From JBCCJA01 sp039045975 (GTDB taxonomy: Bacteria > Planctomycetota > Planctomycetia > Planctomycetales > Planctomycetaceae), in the NCBI GenBank assembly GCA_039045975.1, contig JBCCJA010000014.1, forward strand, positions 1 to 64,000: 64,000 nucleotides of DNA, in the 5' to 3' direction. A model generated the notes under the pieces. That model saw only the letters and a list, made by a program, of their open reading frames with translations, was not told the origin of the DNA and did no database searches. A program made the translations under genes and the position numbers. This document shows, in pieces, positions 16,940-25,872 of the stretch (position 1 is the first letter of the stretch; every line of letters begins with the position of its first letter).

Positions 16940-17593
16940 ATGACGCCCCCTGCCGATTTCGCCGCCGTCGTCCGCGCCCGCCGGACCGAAAAAGTGCTCG
17001 CCGATCCGGCGCAGCCTGTCACGTTCGCGCCCGAGGTCGCGGCTAAACACGACGCGGCGGTGCTCGCCGCCGTCCGTGACGCCGGCTGGGCCCCGTTCCA
17101 TTACGACCGCAAGGCCGACGGCGTGGTCGAGCCTTGGCGGGTGACGGTCCTGGAACACGCCGCATGCCGGACGGTCGCGGGCCGACTGCCCGAGTGGCTC
17201 GGTGACGCGGTCGGGAAGCTGCCGGCGATGTTCGCGGCGTGCGGGTCGGCGGTCGTCGTCAGCTGGCTGCCGCAGTTCCGCGACGGAGAGAAGCCCGCGA
17301 CCGCGACCGAGGTCAACGTCGACGACGAGCACCTCGCGGCCGCGTCGGCGTACACGCAGACGCTGCTGCTGTCGCTGACGGCGGGCGGCTTCGGGACGTA
17401 CTGGTCGAGCGGCGGGAAGCTGCGGACGTCGGAGCCCGGCCGTGCGGCGTTCGGCCTCGAACCGATCGCGCGGATGCTCGCGATCGTGTTCGTCGATTAC
17501 CCCGAGTCGAAGGATTTCCCGGTCGAGCGGGTGCCCGGCAAGCACCGCGACCGCCGGGGCGACGGCTGGCTGACGCGGGCGTCACTCGATTGA
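16940..17593 (+). CDS. Nitroreductase-family protein
   Basis: 217 residues. The N-terminus FAAVVRARRTEKVLADPAQP is the family's FMN phosphate-binding RR(S/T) region. VRDAGWAPFHYDR stands in for the AxxAPSxxN element, and LSLTAGGFGTYWSSGGKL is the FMN-contacting glycine-rich helix near the C-terminus. A flavin-dependent NAD(P)H oxidoreductase is expected, acting as a dimer in the cytoplasm. It lies just downstream of the MDR dehydrogenase and is probably co-transcribed, giving a small redox or detoxification unit. The substrate is unknown. Confidence 0.75.
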   Translation: MTPPADFAAVVRARRTEKVLADPAQPVTFAPEVAAKHDAAVLAAVRDAGWAPFHYDRKADGVVEPWRVTVLEHAACRTVAGRLPEWLGDAVGKLPAMFAACGSAVVVSWLPQFRDGEKPATATEVNVDDEHLAAASAYTQTLLLSLTAGGFGTYWSSGGKLRTSEPGRAAFGLEPIARMLAIVFVDYPESKDFPVERVPGKHRDRRGDGWLTRASLD

Positions 17594-17627
17594 TCGAATC
17601 GCCCGCGGTCACGCATCCCGGGCGGGA

Positions 17628-19043
17628 TTAAATCTTAAAATACTCGGCCCATTCCGACTTCGGGGCCGGCGGCGAGAGGAGTGAATTCGCCGCCTCGGCC
17701 CGCGGACCGGTGAACCGCTTCGTGGCCGGGTCGAACGTCAAGGCCCCGCCGAGCCGCATCGCGACGCGACCGACGTGAATCGCCTGGACGAGCGGTGCCC
17801 CGATCTCGAACGGCGAGTTCGGTTCTTCCAGGCCTTTGCAGGCCCGCAGGAAATTTAAGATGTGCTCGTCGTAGTGATAATGCTCCTGCTGTGTCGTCCA
17901 GCGGGCCGCGGTTTCCTTGCCTTCGAAGTCCGGGGTTTCGATCGGCTCGTCGTCGCGGGTGAACGCGTAGAGCGGCGACGAGTGGGAATGCCCGATGTAA
18001 TATTTGTCCTCGAAGTGGAACTGCTTGCCGCCGTAGAGTTTTTTACCTGTGGCCGGGATCGCGTAAATTTTTTCGGGGTCGTTATATCCGCCGTCGCGCC
18101 ACTCGACCTCGATCGGTCCGCGGCGGTCGTTGGCCGGGAAGTCGAGCCTGATCGTGGACTGCTCGGGATAGAGCAGCGAATGAGGCGATTTGCGGTGCAC
18201 CGCCTCGACCCGTGTCGGCAGGCCGAGTTCTAAAAACCGATGGGCCGTGTCGAGCGTGTGCGGCCCCCAGTCGCCGAACGACCCGGCCCCGAACTCCCAC
18301 CACAGGCGCCATTTCGCCGGGTGCAGCCACTTGCTGTAAGGGGCGTCGGCCCGTGGGCCGATCCACAGGTCCCACGCGACGTGCCCCGGGCGGGGCTCGG
18401 AGAAGTAGTCGTCGACCTTCGCCCGCTCGAGCGGCTTCCACCGGCGGCCCATGTTTTGGTGCGCGATGACTTTCTTCACGCCGTCGAACAAGCCGGCCCG
18501 CTCGAACTCGATCGCCTGCCTGAGGTTTTCGGCCGAGTGGCCCTGATTGCCCATCTGCGTGAGCACGCCGAATTTCCGGGACGCGTCGAGCAGCAGCTGC
18601 GTCTCTTCAAACGTGTGGGCGAGCGGCTTCTCACAATAGAGCGCCTTGCCGCGCCGCATCGCGTCGATCGCCGGCGGGACGTGCGTGTGGTCGGGCGTGG
18701 CGACGACGACGGCGTCGATCTCGGCCTCGTGGGCGTCGAGCATCCGCCGGAAGTCGGTGTAGAACGGAACCTCCGGGTGGGCCGCGAGCGACTGCTTCGC
18801 GGTCCTGAATTCCGGGTCGATGTCGGCGAACGCGACGAACTCGGCGAGCCCGGTCGCGTCCATCGCCTCGATCAGCTGGAACCCGCGGCCGCCGATACCG
18901 ACCACCGCCAGCCGCACCCGATCGGCCCCGGCCCCGGCCGCGGACGCCCGCCGCGACCCGGCCCCGACGTAGAGCCCGGCCAATCCCGCCGCCGACGTCT
19001 TCAAGAAATCGCGACGGCCGTCCGGCGTCGGTAAGTCGTTCAT
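17628..19043 (-). CDS. Gfo/Idh/MocA-family oxidoreductase with Tat signal
   Basis: 471 residues. The leader GRRDFLKTSAAGLAGLYVG is a twin-arginine signal, so the folded protein is exported. The NAD(P) Rossmann motif is VRLAVVGIGGRGFQLI, and EKPLAHTFEETQLLLDA holds the conserved EKP lysine. PNSDYP-like variation is absent; instead the C-terminal half (RPGHVAWDLWIGPRADAPYS, then KWRLWWEFGAGSFGDWGPH) is the planctomycete/Bacteroidetes type, usually linked to sugar or inositol catabolism. The gene has scattered TTA/AAA-rich codons amid GC-rich neighbours. It converges with the nitroreductase-like gene. Confidence 0.87.
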   Translation of the reverse strand: MNDLPTPDGRRDFLKTSAAGLAGLYVGAGSRRASAAGAGADRVRLAVVGIGGRGFQLIEAMDATGLAEFVAFADIDPEFRTAKQSLAAHPEVPFYTDFRRMLDAHEAEIDAVVVATPDHTHVPPAIDAMRRGKALYCEKPLAHTFEETQLLLDASRKFGVLTQMGNQGHSAENLRQAIEFERAGLFDGVKKVIAHQNMGRRWKPLERAKVDDYFSEPRPGHVAWDLWIGPRADAPYSKWLHPAKWRLWWEFGAGSFGDWGPHTLDTAHRFLELGLPTRVEAVHRKSPHSLLYPEQSTIRLDFPANDRRGPIEVEWRDGGYNDPEKIYAIPATGKKLYGGKQFHFEDKYYIGHSHSSPLYAFTRDDEPIETPDFEGKETAARWTTQQEHYHYDEHILNFLRACKGLEEPNSPFEIGAPLVQAIHVGRVAMRLGGALTFDPATKRFTGPRAEAANSLLSPPAPKSEWAEYFKI

Positions 19044-19305
19044 CGCGGGTGCCCGGTTCTATGCGTCGTGGACCGATCCGACGATACTGATGCGTCCGCC
19101 GCTTGCAAGGAGGGTCCGGTCAGCGAAACAGGGGAGAGTTCGCCGTCTCGGTAGACGGTTCCCGCCGCACCGATTCGGCAGGGCACCGGGGTGCCGACGG
19201 TGTCAGAAATTCGGCTCGAACCGAAGAAAACCGAAGAGACTTCCCGGCCCCGCCGTTACCTTCGACGGACGCCGCCGAAATTCGCGTCTGATCCGGAGTC
19301 CCCGA

Positions 19306-20040
19306 ATGACCGCCACGGAGCCGACCTCCCGTCTCTTCGCCCTCGGTTTGATCGCCGCCGCCGGCCTGTTCGGCACGGCGGCCGAGGCCAAGACCGGCCG
19401 TATCTATTTCGAGAACCGGTCTCCCGACACGGTCGAGATCGACATCATTTATTACGTCGACGCCGCCGGTAAGAACCGCGGGCTGAGCGGCACGGTCGAG
19501 TTCGACCCGGGCGAAAAGTCGTTGATCACCTGGCGTGACGAGCCGATCTACGCCTCGAAGGTCCGCTTCACCTGCAAGTCGAAGTTCGGCACGACGACCT
19601 GGACCAGCGCCCCGAACAACTTCGACGACGACGGCGATTTGGTGATCTACCACGCCCGTGAGGTCCGCCCGCTCGTTTACGACAACCGCACCGGCGTGCC
19701 GGTCACGCTGAAGGGCAACAGCTACGTCGACGACCGCGGCCTGGAGGTCAAAGGCCCGTGGACTTGGGAGTTCGCCGCCGGCGAACGGTCCAAGTTGCTG
19801 ATCGACGGCGAACTCGTGAAGGCGTCGCGGTTCGATTACACGGTGATCTACAAGGACAAGAGCGCCCGCTGGTTCGCGCGGTTCGAGGACGAGGTCAACG
19901 ACGAACTCGTCGCCTTCGCGGGCTACGTGAACCGCAATTCCCGGACGACGGCGTACGGCCCGGACGGCGGCGAAGTCCGTAAGCCGCGTGATATGCCGGC
20001 GATGGACCTGAACCGTCGCAGGGAGAAGATCAAGTTCTGA
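19306..20040 (+). CDS. Hypothetical secreted protein
   Basis: 244 residues, family not recognised. The frame is open to 19090, but the upstream part is Arg/Pro-rich noise. ATG at 19306 has a GGAG box nine bases before it and starts a Sec signal (SRLFALGLIAAAGLFGTAAEA). The mature chain is strand-rich with repeated aromatic/acidic segments (GRIYFENRSPDTVEIDIIYY, later LVYDNRTGVPVTLKGNSYVD) that look like two related beta-sandwich halves; each starts with a Y-(E/D)-N-R element. It converges with the carboxymuconolactone decarboxylase-family gene after 14 bases. Confidence 0.62.
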   Translation: MTATEPTSRLFALGLIAAAGLFGTAAEAKTGRIYFENRSPDTVEIDIIYYVDAAGKNRGLSGTVEFDPGEKSLITWRDEPIYASKVRFTCKSKFGTTTWTSAPNNFDDDGDLVIYHAREVRPLVYDNRTGVPVTLKGNSYVDDRGLEVKGPWTWEFAAGERSKLLIDGELVKASRFDYTVIYKDKSARWFARFEDEVNDELVAFAGYVNRNSRTTAYGPDGGEVRKPRDMPAMDLNRRREKIKF

Positions 20041-20054
20041 CCTCCGCGGGGCCG

Positions 20055-20396
20055 TCACGTTTCCAACGCGTCGAGGGCTTCGATGATTCGCGGCAGGTAG
20101 GTGTAGACCGGCCCGCCGCCCATCAGGACCGCCACGCCCGACGCGGAAAGCACTTCGTCACGCGTCGCGCCGTGCTTCACGGCGGCCTTCACGTGGGCGT
20201 AGATGCAGTTCTCGCATTTGATGTGTAGGCCGATCGCGACGGCGATCAGTTCTTTGGTCTTCACGTCGAGGCTGTCGGCCGCGAACGCGGCCCCGTGCAG
20301 GCCTTTGAAGCCGGTGACGAGGGCGGGCACGGCGTCGCGGACCGGCTTCATCGCGGCGGCGTTTTCGGCGTAATAGGTCTCGGCGTTGGTCGGCAT
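20055..20396 (-). CDS. Carboxymuconolactone decarboxylase/AhpD-like family protein
   Basis: 113 residues from MPTNAETYY; an in-frame extension upstream exists but is not conserved-looking. The motif CENCIYAHVKAA contains the CxxC and a His four residues later, as in AhpD, where the cysteine pair reduces peroxiredoxin. LDVKTKELIAVAIGLHIKC before it and GATRDEVLSASGVAVLMGGG after it are typical. It probably acts as a peroxidase or reductant helper in the cytoplasm. The gene is alone, 75 bases after the YdjY gene on the same strand. Confidence 0.85.
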   Translation of the reverse strand: MPTNAETYYAENAAAMKPVRDAVPALVTGFKGLHGAAFAADSLDVKTKELIAVAIGLHIKCENCIYAHVKAAVKHGATRDEVLSASGVAVLMGGGPVYTYLPRIIEALDALET

Positions 20397-20471
20397 GATC
20401 GGGGTGGCAGGAGGGCAAAGTCGGAGAGGTCGTCCGATCATAGGCCGGACGGCCGGTCGACCGAGTTCGGG

Positions 20472-21374
20472 TCATTTCTCGGCGGCTTTGAGCACGACCG
20501 TCACCGCCGTGCCGCGGGGCGGCACGCGTCCGGTCCAGGCCTCGTAGACGCGTCCGGCGTTCTCGGCGGTGCTGCGTTCGGCGATGTCGATCGTCGCCGC
20601 CGGGAAGTTCGCGACGCAGACCAGTTCCCCGCCCTCGGCCCCGTACAGCCGCCGCCCGGTCGCCGGGTCGTGGAAGAAGCGGCTGCCGGCGAAGACCCAC
20701 GCCGCGTCGAGCGGGACTTCGCGGGTCTGCTCGTAAAACCGCGTGATCGCGGCCCGGAACGCGACGTCGTCGCTGAGGGCGAGCAGGCCGTCGCGTTCGG
20801 CGTCGGTCATCGGGCCGTACCACGACAGTTCCCCGTAGCGCGGGTCGTGTCGCAGTTCGCTGCCCTTCGGGATCACGACGCCCGCCGGGAGCGTCTTCAG
20901 CGGTTGCCCGAAGTAGCGGTCGATCGAACGGCGGACCCAGCTCTTCGCGTCGGCGGTCTTCGCCGTCCCGTCGGCGGCGGTCCAGCGCATTTCGATGTCG
21001 AGCTTCGGTCCCGCGGGCGGGCGGAAGCCGTCGGTGAAGTCGACCGCCGAGCCCGGCTCGAGCCCGAGCGCGAGCAGCCCCGCATGGACGGTGACGGCCG
21101 GCGTGTCGACCGCGACGATCGACTCGTGCTCTTTCGTGCCGACGCGGCAGACGAGCATCTCCAGCGGGCCCCGCTCGAGCACGACCTCGCCGCGGAGCAG
21201 CAGCTCGCCGGCGTCGCGGTCGATCGCGACCGTGCCGGCTTCATTGAGGTCGGTCGTCCCGGCCGCCGCGGCCGTCGGGACCGCGAGCATCAGCACGCAG
21301 ACGGCCCAGCCAGGCGACGAGGTCGGCCGCCGCGTCGTCGGCGGCGGCGGAGAACTCGAGCGTGTGGCGGGCAT
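20472..21374 (-). CDS. Secreted YdjY-domain protein
   Basis: About 300 residues. The core GPLEMLVCRVGTKEHESIVA, then HAGLLALGLEPGSAVDF, is the YdjY domain, and WVFAGSRFFHDPATGRRLYG with GELVCVANFPAATIDI completes it. A signal-like segment RRPTSSPGWAVCVLMLAVPT ends near AAAAG. The start is uncertain: ATG at 21374 keeps a basic n-region but overlaps the hydrolase gene by 134 bases, while GTG at 21296 or ATG at 21290 gives a shorter leader and less overlap. The domain's biochemical role is not known. Confidence 0.72.
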   Translation of the reverse strand: MPATRSSSPPPPTTRRPTSSPGWAVCVLMLAVPTAAAAGTTDLNEAGTVAIDRDAGELLLRGEVVLERGPLEMLVCRVGTKEHESIVAVDTPAVTVHAGLLALGLEPGSAVDFTDGFRPPAGPKLDIEMRWTAADGTAKTADAKSWVRRSIDRYFGQPLKTLPAGVVIPKGSELRHDPRYGELSWYGPMTDAERDGLLALSDDVAFRAAITRFYEQTREVPLDAAWVFAGSRFFHDPATGRRLYGAEGGELVCVANFPAATIDIAERSTAENAGRVYEAWTGRVPPRGTAVTVVLKAAEK

Positions 21375-22119
21375 CGGCGTACTCCCGGACGGTGACATCG
21401 GCGGCGAGCGTCTCGGCCCGGTCCCGCGTCCGCCGATTATCGACGATCTGGTCCCGCCCGGCGAGTTGGACCAGCAGCGGCATGTCGAGCCGGCCGGTCC
21501 GGGCGGCGAGGCGTCGGTCGAGTTCCGTCGTCGCCCGCAGCAGCGTCATGTCGGCCGTGCGGCGGGCGTGCGGGTCGGCGGCGATCATCGCCCGCCGGGC
21601 GGGGTCGTCGGTGAACAGGGCCGGGTCGTTAAGCGGGATCGGCACTTCGAGGTCCCCCGGGAGCAGTCGCGACGCCAGCCGCGCCGGCGCCGACGGCGTG
21701 AAACGCGAGAACAGGCCCGGGTTGACCCACGCGAGCCCCGCGACCGGCCGTCGGACCGCGACCGCCGTCGCCAACTTCGCCCCCCAGCTCACGCCGAGCA
21801 GCACGACGGGCGGGCTGACGAGTGCCGGATCGTCGAGCAGTCTTTCGACGTCGTCGATCAGCCGGTCGGCGTCGCCGGTCGCGTGTTCGCTCCAGCCCGA
21901 ACCGCGGCGGTCGGGCCACAACGCCCGCCAGCCGGACGCGGCGATCGCCGCCGAAGACCGCCGGTACCAGCCGCCGTGACTTTGGATACCGTGCAGCGCG
22001 ACGACGGTGCCGCGGGGCGAGGCCGCGATCGGCGGGTCGTCGCGACGGACCGTCAGGCGGACGCCGTCGCCGGCTTTTACCGCCGTGACCTTGCGGCGGA
22101 TCGCGTCGCCGTCGCTCAC
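21241..22119 (-). CDS. Alpha/beta hydrolase
   Basis: 292 residues. The start is GTG at 22119, overlapping the macro-domain stop codon as GTGA; the frame is open further upstream but there reads the macro gene out of phase. GTVVALHGIQSHGGWYRRSS holds the oxyanion HG element, VVLLGVSWGAKLATAVAVRR is the nucleophile elbow (GxSxG as GVSWG), and the likely catalytic His lies in YADARHTLEF near the end. LVQLAGRDQIVDN gives the acid strand. It fits a monoacylglycerol-lipase-like esterase of the cytoplasm; the substrate is unknown. Confidence 0.8.
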   Translation of the reverse strand: MSDGDAIRRKVTAVKAGDGVRLTVRRDDPPIAASPRGTVVALHGIQSHGGWYRRSSAAIAASGWRALWPDRRGSGWSEHATGDADRLIDDVERLLDDPALVSPPVVLLGVSWGAKLATAVAVRRPVAGLAWVNPGLFSRFTPSAPARLASRLLPGDLEVPIPLNDPALFTDDPARRAMIAADPHARRTADMTLLRATTELDRRLAARTGRLDMPLLVQLAGRDQIVDNRRTRDRAETLAADVTVREYADARHTLEFSAAADDAAADLVAWLGRLRADARGPDGRGGRDDRPQ

Positions 22120-22652
22120 GCGGCGTCTTCGAGCACGCGGGCGAACTGCGCGAACGTGCCCTCGTCGAACAGCACGACGCGGACGTCGAGCGGCTCCCCG
22201 CGGCCGGCGAGGCCGTCCCGCAACGCGGCGACGATCTCCCCGGCGGCGAGGTCGACCGGATAGCCGTACACGCCGCAGCTGACGGCCGGGAACGCGATCG
22301 AGCGGCACTGATGCACCGCGGCCAGCGACAGGCACGACGCGACGCAGCCCCGCAGGGTGGCCGCCTCGTCCTGTCCCCCGCCCCACCAGACCGGCCCGAC
22401 GGTGTGGAAGACGAACTTCGCGTCGAGGTCGCCGGCCCGCGTCGCGACGGCCTCGCCGGGCGGGCAGCCGCCGGGATGGTCGCGTCGCGTCTGTTCCATC
22501 AGCGACGGTCCGGCCGCGCGGTGGATCGCGCCGTCGACCCCGCCCCCGCCGGCCAGTTCCGCGTTCGCGGCGTTCACGATCGCGTCGACCGCGCACGTCG
22601 TGATATCACCCCGCGACAGCGTGACGGTCGAGACGCCGAACGTCCGTTGCAC
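22116..22652 (-). CDS. Macro domain protein, O-acetyl-ADP-ribose deacetylase type
   Basis: 178 residues forming a single macro domain. DAIVNAANAELAGGGGVDG and AIHRAAG are the ADP-ribose-binding signature, and IAFPAVSCGVYGYPVDLAAG is the second phosphate loop. This is the MacroD/YmdB class, which hydrolyses O-acetyl-ADP-ribose or mono-ADP-ribose on proteins. The start is GTG, divergent from the glycosyltransferase GTG by 26 bases. It is translationally coupled to the hydrolase and probably shares an mRNA with YdjY. Confidence 0.9.
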   Translation of the reverse strand: MQRTFGVSTVTLSRGDITTCAVDAIVNAANAELAGGGGVDGAIHRAAGPSLMEQTRRDHPGGCPPGEAVATRAGDLDAKFVFHTVGPVWWGGGQDEAATLRGCVASCLSLAAVHQCRSIAFPAVSCGVYGYPVDLAAGEIVAALRDGLAGRGEPLDVRVVLFDEGTFAQFARVLEDAA

Positions 22653-22678
22653 CGGTCGATCCTCCGCAGAAATCCGCC

Positions 22679-23806
22679 GTGCCCCGCATCGTACTGCTCA
22701 CGCCGACGCTCGACGCCTCCGGGGCGGAGAAGCAACTGACGCTGCTCGCGACGCGTCTGCCCGGGGCCGGGTTCGAGCCGCACGTCGTCACGCTGCCGCG
22801 GGGCGGGCCGTACGAGCGGACGCTCGCCGAGGCCGGCGTGCCGGTCACGCACCTCGGCAAGAAGTATCGCGTCGACCCGTGGGCCTTCGGTCGGCTGCGG
22901 GGGCTGCTGCGGGAGTTGCGGCCCGACGTGTTGCACACGTGGATGTTCACGGCGAACGGCTACGGCCGGCTCGCGGCGACGAAGGGCGGGCCGAAGGTCG
23001 TCGTGTCCGAACGCTGCGTCGACAGTTGGAAGGGCCGGCTGCGACGTGGGCTCGACCGCGCGTTGATCGGCCGGACCGACCTGCTCGTCGGCAATTCCAG
23101 ACCGGTCGCCGATTTCTACGAACAACTCGGCTACGACGGCGCGAAGGTCCGCGTCGTGCCGAACGCGGTCGAGGCTCCCGACGACGCGTCGCGGACCGTC
23201 GAGGCGAAGGCCGCGGTGCGGGCCGAACTCGGCCTGGGTGACGGGCCGGTCATCGGCACCTTCGGCCGGCTTGCGGCGCAGAAGCGTGTCGACGAACTGC
23301 TGTGGGCGATGCACCTGCTGAAGCAGGTCGACCCGCGGGTGACGCTGCTCGTCGTCGGCGACGGACCGGAGCGGGCCCGCCTCGAACGGCTCGCCGCCGG
23401 CTGGGAGGTCACGCCGCACAGCCGCTTCCTCGGTCACGTCGACGACGCCGCGCGGCTGTGGCCGGCGTGCGACGTCGCGTGGCTGGCGAGCGGCTTCGAG
23501 GGCATGTCGAACAGCCTCATGGAGGCGATGGCGGCCGGCCTGCCGGTCGTCGCCAGCGACATCCCCGCGAACCGGGAACTCGTCGAAGAGGGCGTCACCG
23601 GGCGGATCGTCCCGCTCGGCGATTCGGTCGCGTTCACGAAGACGACGCGGCGGCTGCTCGAAGACCCGGCCGCGGCGGCCGCCCTCGGGACCGCTGCCCG
23701 CGCGCGGATGCGGGCCCGTTACGGCGTCGACGCGATGGCCGCCGCCTACGCCGAGATTTACCGCGAGGTCCTCGGCGGGGCTCAGAAGCCCATCGCGACC
23801 GGATAA
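22679..23806 (+). CDS. GT4-family glycosyltransferase
   Basis: 375 residues, retaining glycosyltransferase of the GT-B fold. N-terminal lobe: IVLLTPTLDASGAEKQLTLL and RPDVLHTWMFTANGYGRLAA. C-terminal lobe: VIGTFGRLAAQKRVDELLWA and VAWLASGFEGMSNSLMEAMA with the E-x7-E donor-binding glutamates (GFEGMSNSLMEA). It should transfer a nucleotide-sugar unit to a lipid or glycan precursor at the cytoplasmic face. The start is GTG. The 3' end overlaps the convergent DUF11-type gene by 25 bases. Confidence 0.9.
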   Translation: MPRIVLLTPTLDASGAEKQLTLLATRLPGAGFEPHVVTLPRGGPYERTLAEAGVPVTHLGKKYRVDPWAFGRLRGLLRELRPDVLHTWMFTANGYGRLAATKGGPKVVVSERCVDSWKGRLRRGLDRALIGRTDLLVGNSRPVADFYEQLGYDGAKVRVVPNAVEAPDDASRTVEAKAAVRAELGLGDGPVIGTFGRLAAQKRVDELLWAMHLLKQVDPRVTLLVVGDGPERARLERLAAGWEVTPHSRFLGHVDDAARLWPACDVAWLASGFEGMSNSLMEAMAAGLPVVASDIPANRELVEEGVTGRIVPLGDSVAFTKTTRRLLEDPAAAAALGTAARARMRARYGVDAMAAAYAEIYREVLGGAQKPIATG

Positions 23807-25755
23807 GCCGGATACGCCGGCGGGGCGATCGCGAAAGGCGTCGGCGGCATCGGCGGACAGACGACGAACCCGGCCGGCGTCGGCGGCCGGACCCGGCGGG
23901 GACTCGGCCGCGCCGGGGCCGCGGTGACAGGGTCGGGCTCGGGCCGGCGGGCGGTCCGCGGTTCGGACCGCGGCGGCGTCAACGCGATCGACCAGCCGAG
24001 GTCCTCGACGACGCCCTCGGCCGACTCGGCCCGCAGAAACCCGCCGACCTCGCCGGCATCGGAACCGACCGCGACGTCGAGCGGCAGCTCACGCGTCGTC
24101 GTCTGACCCGGGCCGAGCGTCCCGAGTTCCGCCGCGAACGCGTCGAGGTCGCCGGCCGTCTTCAGCCCCTCGGGCAGCTCGCCGGCGATGTTCACGCCGC
24201 TGAGCGACACTTCGCCGACGTTCGCGACCGTCAGCCGGCCGACGCAGGCGCCGCCCAGTTCGACCCGCTCCGGCAACGTCAGCACGATCCGCAACGCCCC
24301 GGCGACGGCGTCGGACGCCGCCCCGGCCGAAACGACCGACCGCACGACCGCGGCCCCGACGAGGGTGCGTCCCCCGTCGGTCGGCAGGACCGTGACCCGC
24401 AACGCCTCGGACGCCCCGGGCGTGAGCGGGCCGAGCCGCCACGACAGGTCGCGGCCGTCGACCCGGGCCGGCGGATCGCAGCCGAGCAGTTCGACCGCGG
24501 CGTCGATCCGCTCGGTGACGGCGAAGCCTTCGACGGTCGTGTCGCCGTCGTTGCGGACGGCGATTTCGTACGTGTGCGGCGTCCCGGAGACGGCCGCCGC
24601 GGCGTCGGGTCGCGTGACGACGACGCGGACACGCGAGTCGTCGGCGGTCGACGCGAGAACTTCGTCCCCGTCCCGCGGGCCGGGCAGCGGGGCGAGCGAC
24701 GGTTCGTCGTCGTCGTCGAAGCCGACACGCTGCAGTCGCGGCGCCGGCCGCGGCGTGCGGGTCCCGAATTCGGCCGCGGCGAAGGTCCAGTCGTCGTACG
24801 GCGGCCGGCCCGACGACGGCCGCACGGCCCGCGTGACGAGCCGGTCGATCTCGGGTGCGGCCGGCGGCGTCTCGCGGACGACGTCGACCTCGAGCGAGAC
24901 GACGCCGATCTTCGCGATCGCGTCCGAGGCGAGTTCGACCGTCAGTGGTTCGTCGGCAGGTTCGGGCCGGACGTTCGGCAGGCCGCCGAAGTCGTCCTCG
25001 ACGGGCGGCGCAGCGGCCTCGGCCAGTGCCGGCAGCGGCTGCCCGATGCGGAACAGGAGCGCGACGAGCACGAGCGCCGTCAGCCCGCAGCCCGTGCCGA
25101 CGTACCACAGCGTGTCCCGCCCGCCCTGTCCGAAGACGCGGTCGAACGTCGGGAGTTTCGGGAAGTCGATCGCGGGGACGTCGAAGCCTTTGACGCCGCC
25201 GATCGCGGCGACGGCCGCCGCCGCCCCGCCGAAGACCGCCCGCAGGCAGGCGGCCGCCAGCCCGCCCGCAGCGTCGATCACGTCATCGACGCCCGCGACG
25301 ACTGTCTTCCAGCCCGCGGCCACGCGACGCCAGACGGCGGCGGTCGACCAGCCCGTCAGTCGCGGCCAACGCAGCCCGCCGAGCAGGAACGCGAGCGAAT
25401 ACAAGTCCCACCGCGTGAAGAATCGCGGCCGGGCGAGGTCGGCCGTCGTCGGGCGGAACGCGCGGACGTGTGGCGAGTACTGCTCGGCCGGGTCCCAGAC
25501 GGCCGGCTTCGGGATGTGTCGGTCCCGCCACGCGATCCAGCGGGCCCACGACCGTGAAGGGCTGACGACGAGGTCGACCGCCGCCGCCGCGACCGCGCCG
25601 CAGCCGGTCCACACGCGGCCGATCGCCCGCAGGACGAACCCGAGCAGGCCGAGCACGGCGTCGTCCTCGTCGTCGAAGCGACGGGGCCGGTCCCAGTCTT
25701 CACGCGGGCGTCTCGCCCGGCGTCGGTCGTCGAAAGGCGGTTCGTGGGTCGACAT
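23782..25755 (-). CDS. Membrane-anchored protein with DUF11/CARDB-like Ig modules
   Basis: About 657 residues from MSTHEPPFDD. Residues 1-190 are basic and Trp/Arg-rich with weakly hydrophobic segments (GLLGFVLRAIGRVWTGCGAV). A clear membrane helix (LTALVLVALLFRI) sits at about 230-250. The outer part holds at least two Ig-like modules: GTPHTYEIAVRNDGDTTVEG (DUF11-type) and GGACVGRLTVANVGEVSLSG. The tail is Pro-rich with a final VCPPMPPTPF and YPAYPV. It is probably a surface or periplasmic structural protein. It overlaps the glycosyltransferase gene end. Confidence 0.65.
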   Translation of the reverse strand: MSTHEPPFDDRRRARRPREDWDRPRRFDDEDDAVLGLLGFVLRAIGRVWTGCGAVAAAAVDLVVSPSRSWARWIAWRDRHIPKPAVWDPAEQYSPHVRAFRPTTADLARPRFFTRWDLYSLAFLLGGLRWPRLTGWSTAAVWRRVAAGWKTVVAGVDDVIDAAGGLAAACLRAVFGGAAAAVAAIGGVKGFDVPAIDFPKLPTFDRVFGQGGRDTLWYVGTGCGLTALVLVALLFRIGQPLPALAEAAAPPVEDDFGGLPNVRPEPADEPLTVELASDAIAKIGVVSLEVDVVRETPPAAPEIDRLVTRAVRPSSGRPPYDDWTFAAAEFGTRTPRPAPRLQRVGFDDDDEPSLAPLPGPRDGDEVLASTADDSRVRVVVTRPDAAAAVSGTPHTYEIAVRNDGDTTVEGFAVTERIDAAVELLGCDPPARVDGRDLSWRLGPLTPGASEALRVTVLPTDGGRTLVGAAVVRSVVSAGAASDAVAGALRIVLTLPERVELGGACVGRLTVANVGEVSLSGVNIAGELPEGLKTAGDLDAFAAELGTLGPGQTTTRELPLDVAVGSDAGEVGGFLRAESAEGVVEDLGWSIALTPPRSEPRTARRPEPDPVTAAPARPSPRRVRPPTPAGFVVCPPMPPTPFAIAPPAYPAYPVAMGF

Positions 25756-25872
25756 CGTGGCTCCCCGCGTCGGCACGGCGGCTGCCGTGTGACCTCTTGT
25801 CAACGGGCGCGATACCACGATCCGGCGTTGGCGAAAAGGGCAAACGGCGGGGACGGGGTGTCCCGGCGGCCG

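Noticed and set aside
24188..25792. 534-codon plus-strand frame opposite the DUF11-type gene
   Set aside because: Ser/Thr/Arg-rich shadow without motifs; the minus-strand frame has Ig-like modules and a membrane helix.
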